Source: Gymnopus androsaceus JB14
Taxonomy: Eukaryota > Basidiomycota > Agaricomycetes > Agaricales > Omphalotaceae
Assembly (NCBI GenBank): GCA_009733575.1
Contig: ML769386.1
Span: 542,033-606,032, forward strand
DNA: 64,000 nucleotides
Direction: 5' to 3'
Shown here: in pieces, positions 22,402 through 32,479 of the stretch
Layout of the letters: every line of letters begins with the position of its first letter
How positions within the stretch are numbered: position 1 is the first letter of the stretch
The notes under the pieces: model-generated
The model's input: only the letters and a program-made list of their open reading frames with translations
What the model was told of the DNA's origin: nothing
Databases searched by the model: none
Position numbers and translations under genes: made by a program

Positions 22402-25400
22402 TTGACTCCAGATACTCTACCCACATGACGCCACTCACTGAAGAACTCAGGAATCAACGGGAGATTCCAACACAAGTCATCCAGGCCACTAACGCGGAAA
22501 CCTTCACGGCAAACATCTCCGGCACACTCCATCTGGGACTGCCAACATTTGAACAAGAGATAAGAATGTTAAAGCTCCCCAACACCCTTCTATGTCCAGA
22601 CACTCCCAACACACTCGTATCACTGGGAAAACTTGACGATGATGGTTACGCCATCCATACCACAAATGGTAAAATGACGATCAGAGATCGCCAGGGGAAA
22701 CTCGTGGGAGTTATCCCAAAGATTAACGGACTATACCAGATCCCATCACGGGAACACGCTTATTTGACTAAGATTGGCAGATTGATATCTCTCTATGAGG
22801 CACACTGCATCTTAGGTCACCTCAACTATGCTTACGTGAAGCATATGATCCGTGATAACCAGGTTCGTGGAATCGGATTGGATCCGAAGCAAATGGACGA
22901 ATCAGAATGCCGCGCTTGTATGCTTGGGAAAGCATCCAGGTATCCTATCGCTCAGGTGTGATCATCTCCACATGCGAAGAATTTTGGAGACGTCTTCCAC
23001 ATGGATGTGTGGGGACCATCACAAGTCAGGACAGTAAACCATTGCACTTACACGCTGACTCTAGTTGACAAAGCAACTGATTGGTTGGAGGAACCACAAA
23101 TGAAGTCGAAGGACGAGTCATTCGCACAGTACGTGGTTCTCCAAACAGGTCTCCAAACTCAATATGGTACAACTGTTAAAGTTCTCCACTCTGATCGAGG
23201 GGAGAATTTCTCAGTAACGAATTCACGGCATATCTGGAACGTATTGGGACACGACGAGGTCTCACGGTTCACGACACCCCGGAGCACAATGGTATAGCAG
23301 AACGCGCACATCGAACGTTGCTGAATGCAGTTTGAAGTCTTTTGATCTCATCAGGACTCCCAAAATGGCTTTGGGGATTCATGATGAAATACACGGTATA
23401 TGTATGGAATAGGACGCCGAAGAAAGCCATCGGAATGGCCACTCCATATGAGAAACGGTTTGGTATTAAACCGGACATTACTAATCTTCGAATCTTCAGC
23501 AGTAACATTTATGTCAAAAACGAGAAAGAAGGAACCCGGCAAATTGGAACCACAGGCCCAGGAAGGACGCTGGATAGGACTCGAACCCGAATCGAATGGC
23601 CACTACATCTACTGGCCAACATTCACATGTCACAACGGAGAGGAACATAGTTTTCTCTGACAGGCAGATCCAACCCGTTGAAGGGGAGGATGGAAATTTA
23701 GGAAATTTAGAAACATTGGTCACCGAGTCGGAACAGCCTGTCATACCAGTTCCAGAAGAAATCGCCAAACCAATTGCACCAGACAAAGTATCTGGGAAAT
23801 GAGTCAGACGACCCACCAAGAAGATCAGGGACGTCATTGAAGGACTTGGAGAAGGAAGTGATGAGTTGCGACATCTTACCGCATCTCTAGGTCAGGTAAC
23901 ATCAGAAATCGAATCTGATCCTTTATCTGTTGCAGAAGCTATGCGACGACCTGACAGCTCCAAATGGTACGATGCCATGAAGGACAAAATTTCCAGACTC
24001 CAGGAGCGTGGAACCTATACAATTGTCACTCCACCTCCAGATGCAAATATTCTCACATCCAAATGGGTCTATCGGACCAAGAAGGATGAACGAGGTCACA
24101 TTACAGGACACCAAGCTCGTCTTGTTGTACGTGGATTTAATCAGATCCCAGATGTTGACTACTTCCCAGACGAAACCTTCGCATCTGTCGCGAAACTTGC
24201 ATCAGCCCGTGCTATACTAGCATTGGAGCTGAGAAGAGCATGATTATTCACCAAATGGACGTGAAATCAGCTTACCTTTACGGGAAATTGGACGACAACG
24301 AGCGCATTTTTATGAAGGCACCTCCAGGCATTGATATAGGGGTAAAACCAGGTCAAACTCTACGGCTTAAACTCGCACTTTATGGACTTAAACAAGCCGG
24401 TCGACGATGGTACATGCGATTCAGGGAAATCATGACCCAACTGGGGTTTAAACGGTCTGATTTTGATCACGCTGTTTTCTATCGCACTAATCCCTTCACC
24501 ATCATTTTCATACATGTTGACGACATGACATTGGTTACCGAAACCCTGGCCATCATGGAGAAACTAAAGAAAGATATTGGGGCTATAATCGAAGTTGTTG
24601 ATTCCGGAGAAATCCATTGGCTACTCGGGATCGAGATCCGAAGATCTCTCCATAATTAGGACTATTCACCTATCCCAGCGTCATACATTGATGCCATACT
24701 TTCTTGCTATGGATTCTCGGATATAAAGCCACTCTCTATTCCCTTTGATCCCCACATCCACCTCACCAAAGACCAATCACCCAAAACGGTCGAGGATATT
24801 GCTTTCATGCGCAACAAACCCTACAGAGAGGCCCTTGGCGCTCTCCAGTACTTATCCGTCGCTACAAGACCTGACATCACATATGCAGTCTCTATCCTTG
24901 CTCGCTTTTCACAAAACCCTGGCATCACTCATTGGAACGGTGTACGCCGTGTCTATGCCTATCTCAAATACACTCGAGACTTTTGGCTCAGTACGAGCAA
25001 CCAGGAGACAGTCCAAGGCTATACGGATGCGGATGGTATGTCCCAAGAGGATTGACATGCTATTTCCGGGTACGTTTTTATGTTGAATGGCGGAGCAGTA
25101 TCTTGGTCGTCGAAACGACAGGATACCATTTCCTTATCCACCACGGAGGCCGAGTATATTGCTTTGACCCATGCAGCAAAGGAAGCAATCTGGCTTAGGA
25201 ATCTTTTGTCGGAAATCTTTGGACCAATTACTCATGTGATCCCTATCAAGTCAGACAATCAGTCCGCCATCGCATTGGCGAAGGATGATCATTTTCATGC
25301 CAGGACCAAACACATTGATATCCGATACCACTTCATCCGCTATGTCATCGAGGAAGGTAAAATTCGTCTTACATACTGCCCTACCGAAAACATGACGGCA

Positions 25401-25475
25401 GACATCTTCACCAAAGCCTTACCTTTGATGAAAGCCAAACACTTCGCAGCATCCATGGGATTAGCAAAGGTTTGA
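22402..25475 (+). pseudogene. Copia pol region (protease, integrase, RT, RNase H), broken
   Basis: Pol of the Copia element in pieces. A protease remnant reads DSRYSTHMTPL where Copia proteases have D-S-G, so the active site is altered. Then GAG-pre-integrase (HCILGHLNYAYVKHMI) and integrase with its acidic residues in HMDVWG, HSDRGENF and PEHNGIAERAHR. RT has SKWVYRTKKDERGHITGHQA, DVKSAYLYGKL and the catalytic VDD in FIHVDDMTLV. RNase H follows with STTEAEYIAL and RTKHIDIRYHFIR. In-frame stops: TGA at 22959, 23333, 23800 and 25053, each where CGA is expected, plus TAG at 24657. Frame breaks lie near 23270 and 24220-24235. Confidence 0.9.
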
Positions 25476-25482
25476 AGGGGAG
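25469..25482 (+). promoter_or_regulatory. Polypurine tract of Copia element
   Basis: A purine-rich run ending AAGGGGAG lies directly against the 3' LTR, at the position of the plus-strand primer. Confidence 0.7.
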
Positions 25483-25845
25483 TGTTGGAATATCAAAGGT
25501 AAATATATTCTATTGAACTATACATGGAACGCTTTCTCGTAGTATCCACTTGTTTGTATCACCATCCCATGCACTCCACTGTTATCGTCTCGCAGACTCC
25601 ACTCAGTCTCTCACCGTATCCACTTACTCTCTCGCAGTACCCACTGTACCGTATGGACAGTAGCCACAAGTATTCACACAGTAGCCACCTGCCCGATGTA
25701 TTGTTTGTACTTAGGACTGTATATAAGCTTAGGTACCATACCCTGTAATACTACCGTTGTTCCCCATCGATCTGTGTGATCGTTACTACTAAGTCCTGTG
25801 TGGACTTACTGCTGCTACTTCCTATTTAGGAACGTAACTCTAATA
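25483..25845 (+). repeat. 3' LTR of Copia element
   Basis: A 363-bp LTR, same length as the 5' copy with no gaps between them. It differs from it at nine positions, all CpG against TpG or CpA. It ends AACTCTAATA, followed by the right target duplication TGTAT. Confidence 0.9.
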
Positions 25846-26641
25846 TGTATGCCATAGTCTCTTGACTTAATTCTCTGCTGCTGATTGTCCTGATATATAG
25901 CCTGGTTTGACCCTGCCTTTGCTGCTGCTGCCGCTGTCCCACGTATGCCATAGCTTCTAACTCATTTCTCTGCTGCTGCTGATTATCCTGATATAGCACC
26001 ATGGTTCGTGCCCGCAATTGCGGCGGCCACTGCAGCAGCCCTCCCGCCCATCCTAACGGCAGCACTTGCACCTCTGAAGGCGATCCTTAACCAGATGGAT
26101 GATAATCTAACAGAATTATCCATGTGTTATTGCAAAGTGTGTTATTATTAACAATTTTTTCTCTGTCATTTATTTATTCTTGTCTAGGATTTGAACTCCT
26201 TCAGGCAAATGCCTCATGTGGGTCCTTTCCATGAGGTCCTTCTACCTGATGGTTGACGTCCTTGGAACTTGGTGCACAACCTGCCTGTATGTCACAACAG
26301 TAATACATTTGTCTTTTTCTCAACAATTTTCTCAATATAGGGCCCTATTCCCGTCGTTTTACCGCCCTTGATCGACTCTCAATCGATCCAGAATCTTTCA
26401 GTCAACGAGTCGCGCGCCTACTTCATTTTGTATTACCCTAACCATGATGTTGGATTATATCCCCACCTACTACGACTGCCTGAGATTTGCCGGGCAATAG
26501 GACGTCCAGCATAGGTTCTTTCCTCTCTTCTCCATGGCATTTCGATTGTCACAGTATTACTATTTTCTCACTTGCATTTGTAAATACCACAACCATTTGA
26601 TAATGTAAGTTGCATTAGAATATTGTATATTTGGGACTCAT

Positions 26642-27271
26642 GGTGAGTCCCTTGTTATTTTCCGCTATGTTCATTCTCCTCGAAATTGTTGTCTTTCTTA
26701 ATTTCTATGAGTCAAGTTTGCAATTGGCTTCTCGTCCATAAGATATCATTCAAGCATTTGATCATTTAATCAATATTTAATTTCATAGTGCATACATTAG
26801 GCAATTTTTTAATAGTAATACTGTCTTTTACTTGCAATGGCGGGTCCAAACCAAGCTGGGGACCTTGTGGATTGGCAGTATTCACATAAATTGTATGAGC
26901 TGCCAATGAAGTTCAGAAGTTGAAACCCCTGACCCCTAACTACTTAATCCTACTCGAAATTGTTGTGAAATTGCTTCTCTACCTGTTGTGCCTGGTGCGG
27001 AAAAGGTTGTTGTGGGCCCAAGATAGACCAGGGATAACAAGTCGGGTCGAAACCTTGCGTTCACCTCAAACTTGAAACAGCGTGGAAATTGAAGGAGTAA
27101 ACGACAGCTAAAAAAAACTTACCCAATTATGCATGCACTATAAGTTGAATCAAAATGCTTGAATGATACTTCATGGGCGAGAAGCCAAACTTGACTCTAA
27201 CCTGGAAAATGAGGAAATCTCGAGGAGAACGAATGTCAGGATAAGAGCGGAAAAATAACAAGGGACTCACC
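26642..27271. mobile_element. TIR element in unit 1 (about 630 bp)
   Basis: A non-coding element with imperfect terminal inverted repeats of roughly 130 bp. The left end begins GGTGAGTCCCTTGTTATTTT and the right end is its complement, ending AATAACAAGGGACTCACC. The TIRs share further blocks such as GGCTTCTCG and ATCATTCAAGC. No transposase frame and no clear target duplication are seen. Long TIRs suggest a Mutator-like or other non-autonomous element. Confidence 0.7.
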
Positions 27272-27439
27272 GCGAATCCTTATCTGGTAATTGAGTTTTA
27301 CTGAAAGGACCGGTTCGGTCCGGCATTCCCACTGTTTGGAAAGGATGGTCCCATCTCCCCTTCTCTTATTTTCATGGGCAAGTCAACTCGCCATGATCAT
27401 GACTGTTATACATAAACTTATTGTCCTCATCCCCAACAG

Positions 27440-28219
27440 TAAACAATTATCCTCCGGGGCACCTTCAATATGTAAGCGACGATGCTTTGATCGAATACGA
27501 AAAAGCGATTTTGGATTTGTATACAGCACCGGCAGCTGCTGTAGTCCCGCGTATGCCATAGTCTCTTGACCTACTTCTCTGCTGCTGGTTTTCCTGATAC
27601 GTAGCCTGGTTTGGCCCCGCTTATGCTGCTGCTGCCGCCGTACCCCGTATTTCATAGCCTCTTAACTTACTTCTATGCTGCTGCTGATTATCCTGATATA
27701 GCACCATGGTTCGTGCCCGCAATTGCGGCGGCGACTGCAGCAGCCCTCCCGCCCGTCCTAACGGCAGCACTTGCACCTCTGAAGGCGATCCTTAACCAGA
27801 TGGATGAAAATCTAACAGAATTATCCATGTGTTATTGCAAAGTGTGTTATTATCACCATTTTTCTCTCTGTCATCCATTTATTCTTGTCTAGGATTTGAA
27901 CTCCTTCAGGCAAATGCCTCATGTGGGTCCTTTCCATGAGGTCCTTCTACCTGATGGTCGACGTCCTTGGAACTTGGTGCACAACCTGCCTGTATGTCAC
28001 AACAGTAATACATTTGTCTTTTTCTCAACAATTTTCTCAATATAGGGCCCTATTCCCGTCGTTTTACCGCCCTTGATCGACTCTCAATCGATCCAGAATC
28101 TTTCAGTCAACGAGTCGTGCGCCTACTTCATTTTGTATTACCCTAACCACGATGTTGGATTATATCCCCACCTACTACGACTGCCTGAGATTCGCCGGGC
28201 AATAGGACGTCCAGCATAG
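27440..28219 (+). CDS. Mug135-like gene, copy D, lacking exon 1
   Basis: The best-preserved copy of the family, without the first exon found in copy B. Inferred exons: 27440-27550 (SDDALIEYEKAILDLYT), 27605-27646 (PWFGPAYAAAAAVP), 27702-27841 (PWFVPAIAAATAAALPPVLT and LAPLKAILNQMDENLTELSM), 27893-27991 (MPHVGPFHEVLLPDGRRPWN) and 28046-28219 (LIDSQSIQNLSVNESRAYFI to AIGRPA). All listed introns are GT-AG. The 42-nt exon and the exon after it look like a duplicated exon plus intron. The predicted protein has an Ala-rich helical part, a short coiled-coil-like part and a conserved C-terminal block. Without exon 1 it may not be translated from a proper start. Confidence 0.6.
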
Positions 28220-28346
28220 GTTCTTTCCTCTCTTCTCCATGGCATTTCGATTGTCACAGTATTACTATTTTCTCACTTGCATTTGTAAATACCACAACCA
28301 TTTGATAATGTAAGTTGCATTAGAATATTGTATATTTGGGACTCAT

Positions 28347-28978
28347 GGTGAGTCCCTTGTTATTTTTCCGCTATGTTCATTCTCCTCAAAATTGTTGTCT
28401 TTCTTAATTTCTATGAGTCAAGTTTGCAATTGGCTTCTCGTCCATAAAATATCATTCAAGCATTTTGATCATTTAATCAATATTTAATTTCATAGTGCAT
28501 ACATTAGGCAAATTTTTAATAGTAATACTGTCTTTTACTTGCAATGGCGGGTCCAAACCAAGCTGGGGACCTTGTGGATTGGCAGTATTCACATAAATTG
28601 TATGAGCTGCCAATGAAGTTCAGAAGTTGAAACCCCTGACCCCTAACTACTTAATCCTACTCGAAATTGTTGTGAAATTGCTTCTCTACCTGTTGTGCCT
28701 GGTGCGGAAAAGGTTGTTGTGGGCCCAAGATGGACCAGGGATAACAAGTCAGGTCGAAACCTTGCGTTCACCTCAAACTTGAAACAGCGTGGAAATTGAA
28801 GGAGTAAACGACAGCTAAAAAAAACTTACCCAATTATGCATGCACTATAAGTTGAATCAAAATGCTTGAATGATACTTCATGGGCGAGAAGCCAAACTTG
28901 ACTCTAACCTGGAAAATGAGGAAATCTCGAGGAGAACGAATGTCAGGATAAGAGCGGAAAAATAACAAGGGACTCACC
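28347..28978. mobile_element. TIR element in unit 2 (about 632 bp)
   Basis: Second copy of the element at 26642-27271, nearly identical and at the equivalent place downstream of copy D. It was probably duplicated with the unit and did not insert independently. Confidence 0.7.
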
Positions 28979-29015
28979 GCGAATCCTTATCTTGCTAATT
29001 GAGTTTTACTTGAAA

Positions 29016-29489
29016 GACCGGTTCGTCGCATTCACTGTGAAGATGTCCGTCTTCCTCCACTGCTAAAGGTTTATTACAGGACGCGAGCAGAACATATCGC
29101 TTGAAACCATGTACATCTGGACATTGACTCAAAATGATCAGTCAAGATCGACCCAATGAAGAGAACCAAGGTTCTCTAGGAGAGTGAGATAGTATGAGAA
29201 AGTATGAGAACGTCGCTTGATGTTCTAAAGACAGTTAAGTAATAGAAGCTACAGTTTTAAGATGGTCGCGGTACAAGGTGAAGACAGTGCTTTGTAGTAT
29301 GGTGTACAAATGCAGTGTATGGAAACTTGAAAGAGCCGTCTACTAGTAGAAGGTAAATTGATATACTTTAAGGATAGAAGATAATGTGTGTAAGTTAAGA
29401 ATGCATAAGTCGAGAGATATACATGATGATGAGGGAAAACGCTATGCTTATTTGAGTCCACTTCGCCACCCGAAACGCGTTACACCAAG
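29016..29489. other. Unassigned sequence between Mug135-like copies
   Basis: No gene is recognised. The segment does not match the adjoining units by eye. A minus-strand open frame of about 70 codons here lacks any recognisable motif. Confidence 0.3.
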
Positions 29490-30060
29490 TTAGGGTCGAC
29501 CCATCGCTTGCCGGAATTCAGCAATCCGCATTGGATGAGGAAACATCGCAATGGGTCTTGCAGGATAATACAAAGTAAAGTATTGTGTGGACTCGTCAAA
29601 GGTCAGATTTTGAATAGACCGCGTATCAACCAGTGGCGGTAGCGCAATCGGGCCCTATGTTGAGAAAAAAAGTTGAGAAAAAGACCCGTGTTTCACTGCT
29701 GTGACATACAAAAGTCCTCGCAACCACTATGTTCCACGGCCTACGACCGTCGGGCAGAGGGACTTGATGGAAAAGCCCTGCAGCGGGCATTCGCCCCATC
29801 GAATTCAGGTCCTGGACAAGAATAAATGGATGACAGAGGTGAGAAGAACACCTTGGAGTATAGAACGGAAACTTCTGTTAAATTGGTTTCAATCTAATGT
29901 CAGCGGTGCGAGAGCCCCTGCGATGGCGAGTCCAAACCAACTGCTGTATCAGGATGTTATCAGCCGCAGTGAAGTAAGTCAAGAGGCTATAGCATGCGCG
30001 GAACTGCAGCTGCGGGACCTTGTGCCAGAGGATTAACAGGATTCGGACTAGCCATACTTA
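29490..30060 (-). pseudogene. Mug135-like gene, copy E
   Basis: On the minus strand the C-terminal exon reads LPPLVDTRSIQNLTFDESTQ and YFTLYYPARPIAMFPHPMRI, ending AMGRP with stop at 29492-29490. An intron with AG acceptor near 29657 separates it from a decayed block that matches the MPxxGPFHEV part of other copies around 29700-29830. The N-terminal part near 29900-30060 resembles the sequence at 32885-33100 of copy G. The terminal exon is intact; the upstream exons are not clearly in frame. Confidence 0.55.
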
Positions 30061-30093
30061 GAGACGGTAAATTTTGGGACAAGTTGAAACCCA

Positions 30094-30206
30094 CACTGGA
30101 ACAGGTGTATTTGACGTGACGATGCTTGCTGAACAGTTTACTCTAGGATGTAACAACTGTTGTTCTAGCGATTATTGGCGACATAAAAGTAAATTTATAC
30201 TGTGTA
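30094..30206 (+). pseudogene. Duplicated RPA190 3' end, fragment 1
   Basis: Matches the last codons and 3' flank of RPA190 at 18931-19021. The frame still reads [17 protein letters not shown], against [17 protein letters not shown] in the gene, and the match continues through TAGCGATTATTGG and ACATAAAAGTAAATTTATAC. It lies directly 3' of copy F of the Mug135-like gene (opposite strand), the same arrangement as at the RPA190 locus. Confidence 0.85.
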
Positions 30207-30261
30207 TAATTTTTGGAAATTACAGTGTTATACTTGGAATGATTTGCGACAAACGAGTCGC

Positions 30262-31880
30262 TTATGGTCGGCCTATTGCACGGTGGATCTCTGTAAGCCG
30301 CATCATATGCGGATACATTGCTAGGGGCGATGTAGGACAGTACAGAGCAAAATATTGACTTGATTCTTCCGGTGTAAGATCTTGGATGGCCTGAACATTG
30401 ACAAGTGGCGGTAATAGAATGGGGCCCTATAACCAGAAAAACGTTGAGAGAAAGATGAGTATTTTACTATTGTGACATACGTAGGTCCCTGCGACCTGCA
30501 AATTCCAGGGACGGCGACCATCGGGAAGCGGCACCTCATGGAAAGGACCGGCGTCGGGCATTCGCCCAATCGAATTCCGATCCTGGACAAAGATAAATGG
30601 ATGACAGATGAAAAAGTGAAAATAGCACACCTTGAAATAGTAAACAGAAACATGGGTAAGGTTCTCTTTGAGTTGTGTTACATCTGTTTCTAATTGGGCT
30701 ATGGACAATTTAAGCGGCGCGAGAGCCTCCTCGAGAGCCTGCGGGAGAGATTCCTCCTCTGTGATGTCCGGGTAGGTTGAAATTTTCAACCTAGGTGTTG
30801 GTGATATTCAACCTATCGCGGGGTAGTTATCACCCTACTTAGGTCGATAGTGCCTGCCAAAAACCTTAGGTTGAACAGGGTCCTAAATCGGACAGTTTCA
30901 CCCTAAGCATCATTTCTAATATTTATTAAATAGCGCCCACATTTAGGTTGATTTTCTTTTAACATTAGTCGCTTGTGGCCTTTCAGAGCGTATATTCCAT
31001 TACAGTAATTATGAATACAGTTCACAGTTCAAATTCAGAGCATCGTAAGAGAGTAAATGAATGATTTTATTAAGTACACAGAATACAAGAAGTAGAAAAT
31101 TGAAGCGGACGTTGACCGAGATATCGTCATACTGGCCATGGCAAGTGAATCAATATGAGAAAGATGGCGAACTAATGGTGCACGTAGGGCTCGGGGCTGA
31201 GGGAAAAATCAGTAATGGCCAACGTTAATGGAATGCAGCTCAACTCACAACTGCGCTTGTCAACCAACTGCGTCGTGTCACTCTCAGCATCCAAATAGCT
31301 CCAACATTCTTAAAAACAGCTCGATCCAGACGTTGGTCAAACCCAGTCTCTTGCATAGCGCTTGCGATTTCTTTCTGTAGAGGTTAACTAGAGTGCTTGA
31401 GATTGAGCCGCGCCAGTAGTCTTGTAGATGCTTTAGAGAAATTGAAGAGTTTTGAGCTACAGAGTGAAGAACCAATGGCAATAGCTTGAGGCAGGTTTGA
31501 CGTGGCCATGGGCTCGACAAGCAGGGTATTGGTTGAGGTTGCAATTGACGTGGCAATACGTTACGTAGACACGTAAAATACCCACGCTTGAAGTTCGACA
31601 AGATTTAGGTTGATGTGCAATGGGAGGAACAACCTAACAGCAACCTATCGATATTCGAAAAATCATATATATTTCTCGCACCCTTACTTAGGTTCTTCAT
31701 ATCAACCTACAAGAAATCTCAACCAACCTAAGCTAGGACACCGCTGATTTTCACTCCATATTAGGACCTAAATCAACCTAGTCTACATTCACAGTGCTCG
31801 AGAGCCTGCTGGAGAGCTTGTGGGAGTGTATCCTCCAGAGCCTGCGGAAGAGCCGCTTCGAGAGCCTGCGGGAGAGCCAT
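30262..31880 (-). pseudogene. Mug135-like gene, copy F, split by CACTA-like element
   Basis: Starts at MALPQALEAALPQALEDTLP (ATG 31880-31878), which is a run of LPQALE-type repeats. The element at 30757-31796 interrupts it; beyond it the same repeat goes on as EESLPQALEEALAPLKLSIA and the helix AQLETDVTQLKENLTH. After an intron comes DRNSIGRMPDAGPFHEVPLP and, in the last exon, LVNVQAIQDLTPEESSQYFA and MMRLTEIHRAIGRP, stop at 30264-30262. Removing the insertion with one CTC duplication restores the frame (QALEESLPQALEE). Apart from the insertion the gene looks open. Confidence 0.65.
30757..31796. mobile_element. Non-autonomous CACTA-like DNA transposon, copy 2
   Basis: A 1,040-bp element with ends CTCTGTG (a one-base change from CACTGTG) and CACAGTG, flanked by CTC (30754-30756 and 31797-31799). 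Like the copy at 1117-2191 it has many AGGTTGA/TCAACCT motifs near both ends. One minus-strand frame of about 105 codons (31284-31601) has no recognisable domain. No transposase is seen, so it must have been moved by an element elsewhere. Confidence 0.75.
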
Positions 31881-31977
31881 ACGAGTATAACAATATAGGA
31901 GAGTAAGTTTGTGACAAGTTGAGCGCGTGAGTCACATCAGCATGGACAAAGCTCGAATCGTGAAACAATACCCTAAA

Positions 31978-32110
31978 CAGAGATTACGATGATCTGACCA
32001 CTCCGTCAGGAAACATCGTTCTGGGACGTCCAAACCAGACTGGTGTTTGATGTGAGGAATCAGGATGCTTGCTAAACCGTCTAGATAGTAGACTCAACTA
32101 GGGATTTAGC
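31978..32110 (+). pseudogene. Duplicated RPA190 3' end, fragment 2
   Basis: A longer copy of the RPA190 3' coding end: [20 protein letters not shown] and then a small deletion before VFDVR. It is joined on its left to the 5' flank of copy F (sequence like 33115-33180), which marks the junction of a tandem unit. On its right lies Mug135-like copy G on the opposite strand. Confidence 0.85.
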
Positions 32111-32479
32111 AGCCGCCATTGCTTGAGCGATGTAAATATTGCTCCCATATTGAAAGTAAAATGATATCTATATAATTTTTGGAATCTAGAGTGCGTTAGC
32201 AGTGAGCATCCATTCAAGTTGAAAGAAAAGTTCAAAGCGGAGCATGATGAATGTATTTTGAGCGGATCTGACTACTACGACTGCCTTGGATATTACTTGA
32301 CTCAAACTACTAATCCTACTCGACTTCAATTCTACTTTGCTACCTACATTGTGCCTATTTGCGCCCGTTTCAGCCCAATCCAGCCAGGCTGCGCCTGTTT
32401 CCGCCACCCGGAAGTTCACTGGGCGTGTTAGAGTCCTGCTAAAGCACATCAAGACAATGAACGCCTTCAAATAGTCCAG

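Larger units (their letters stand above)
19737..25845 (+). mobile_element. Ty1/Copia LTR retrotransposon, degenerate
   Basis: A 6,109-bp element with two 363-bp LTRs and a 5-bp target duplication, CGTAT on the left (19732-19736) and TGTAT on the right (25846-25850). The order is gag, protease remnant, GAG-pre-integrase, integrase, reverse transcriptase and RNase H, the Copia order. Several stops and frame breaks show it is not autonomous. It sits in an intron of a Mug135-like gene and contains a nested hairpin insertion at 21975-22382. All nine LTR differences are CpG transitions. It is on the same strand as the host gene copy. Confidence 0.93.
19461..26514 (+). pseudogene. Mug135-like gene, copy B, split by Copia element
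   Basis: A member of a family I take to be Mug135-like proteins, expanded in basidiomycetes. Role unknown; fission yeast mug135 is named for meiotic upregulation. Exon 1 starts at 19461 with MAAPPNPLALFIAQVREAY. After an intron comes DDALIEYEKAILDLLY (exon to about 19732). The Copia element 19737-25845 lies inside the next intron, just after its GTAT donor. The gene resumes at 25901-25942 and 25997 onward (LPPILTAALAPLKAILNQMD), then MPHVGPFHEVLLPDG, where a TGA replaces the CGA found in copy D. It ends QSIQNLSVNESRAYFILYY...ICRAIGRPA at 26514. With both the insertion and the stop it is probably inactive. Confidence 0.6.
25846..29015 (+). repeat. Tandem duplication of Mug135-like unit (about 1.6 kb each)
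   Basis: The sequence at 19551-19736 plus 25846-27290 recurs as 27375-29015 in the same orientation. Both contain a Mug135-like gene and a downstream TIR element. Unit 2 lacks the first exon of unit 1 and lacks the Copia insertion. Many differences between the units are CpG transitions, for example GGTTGACG against GGTCGACG. Confidence 0.85.
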
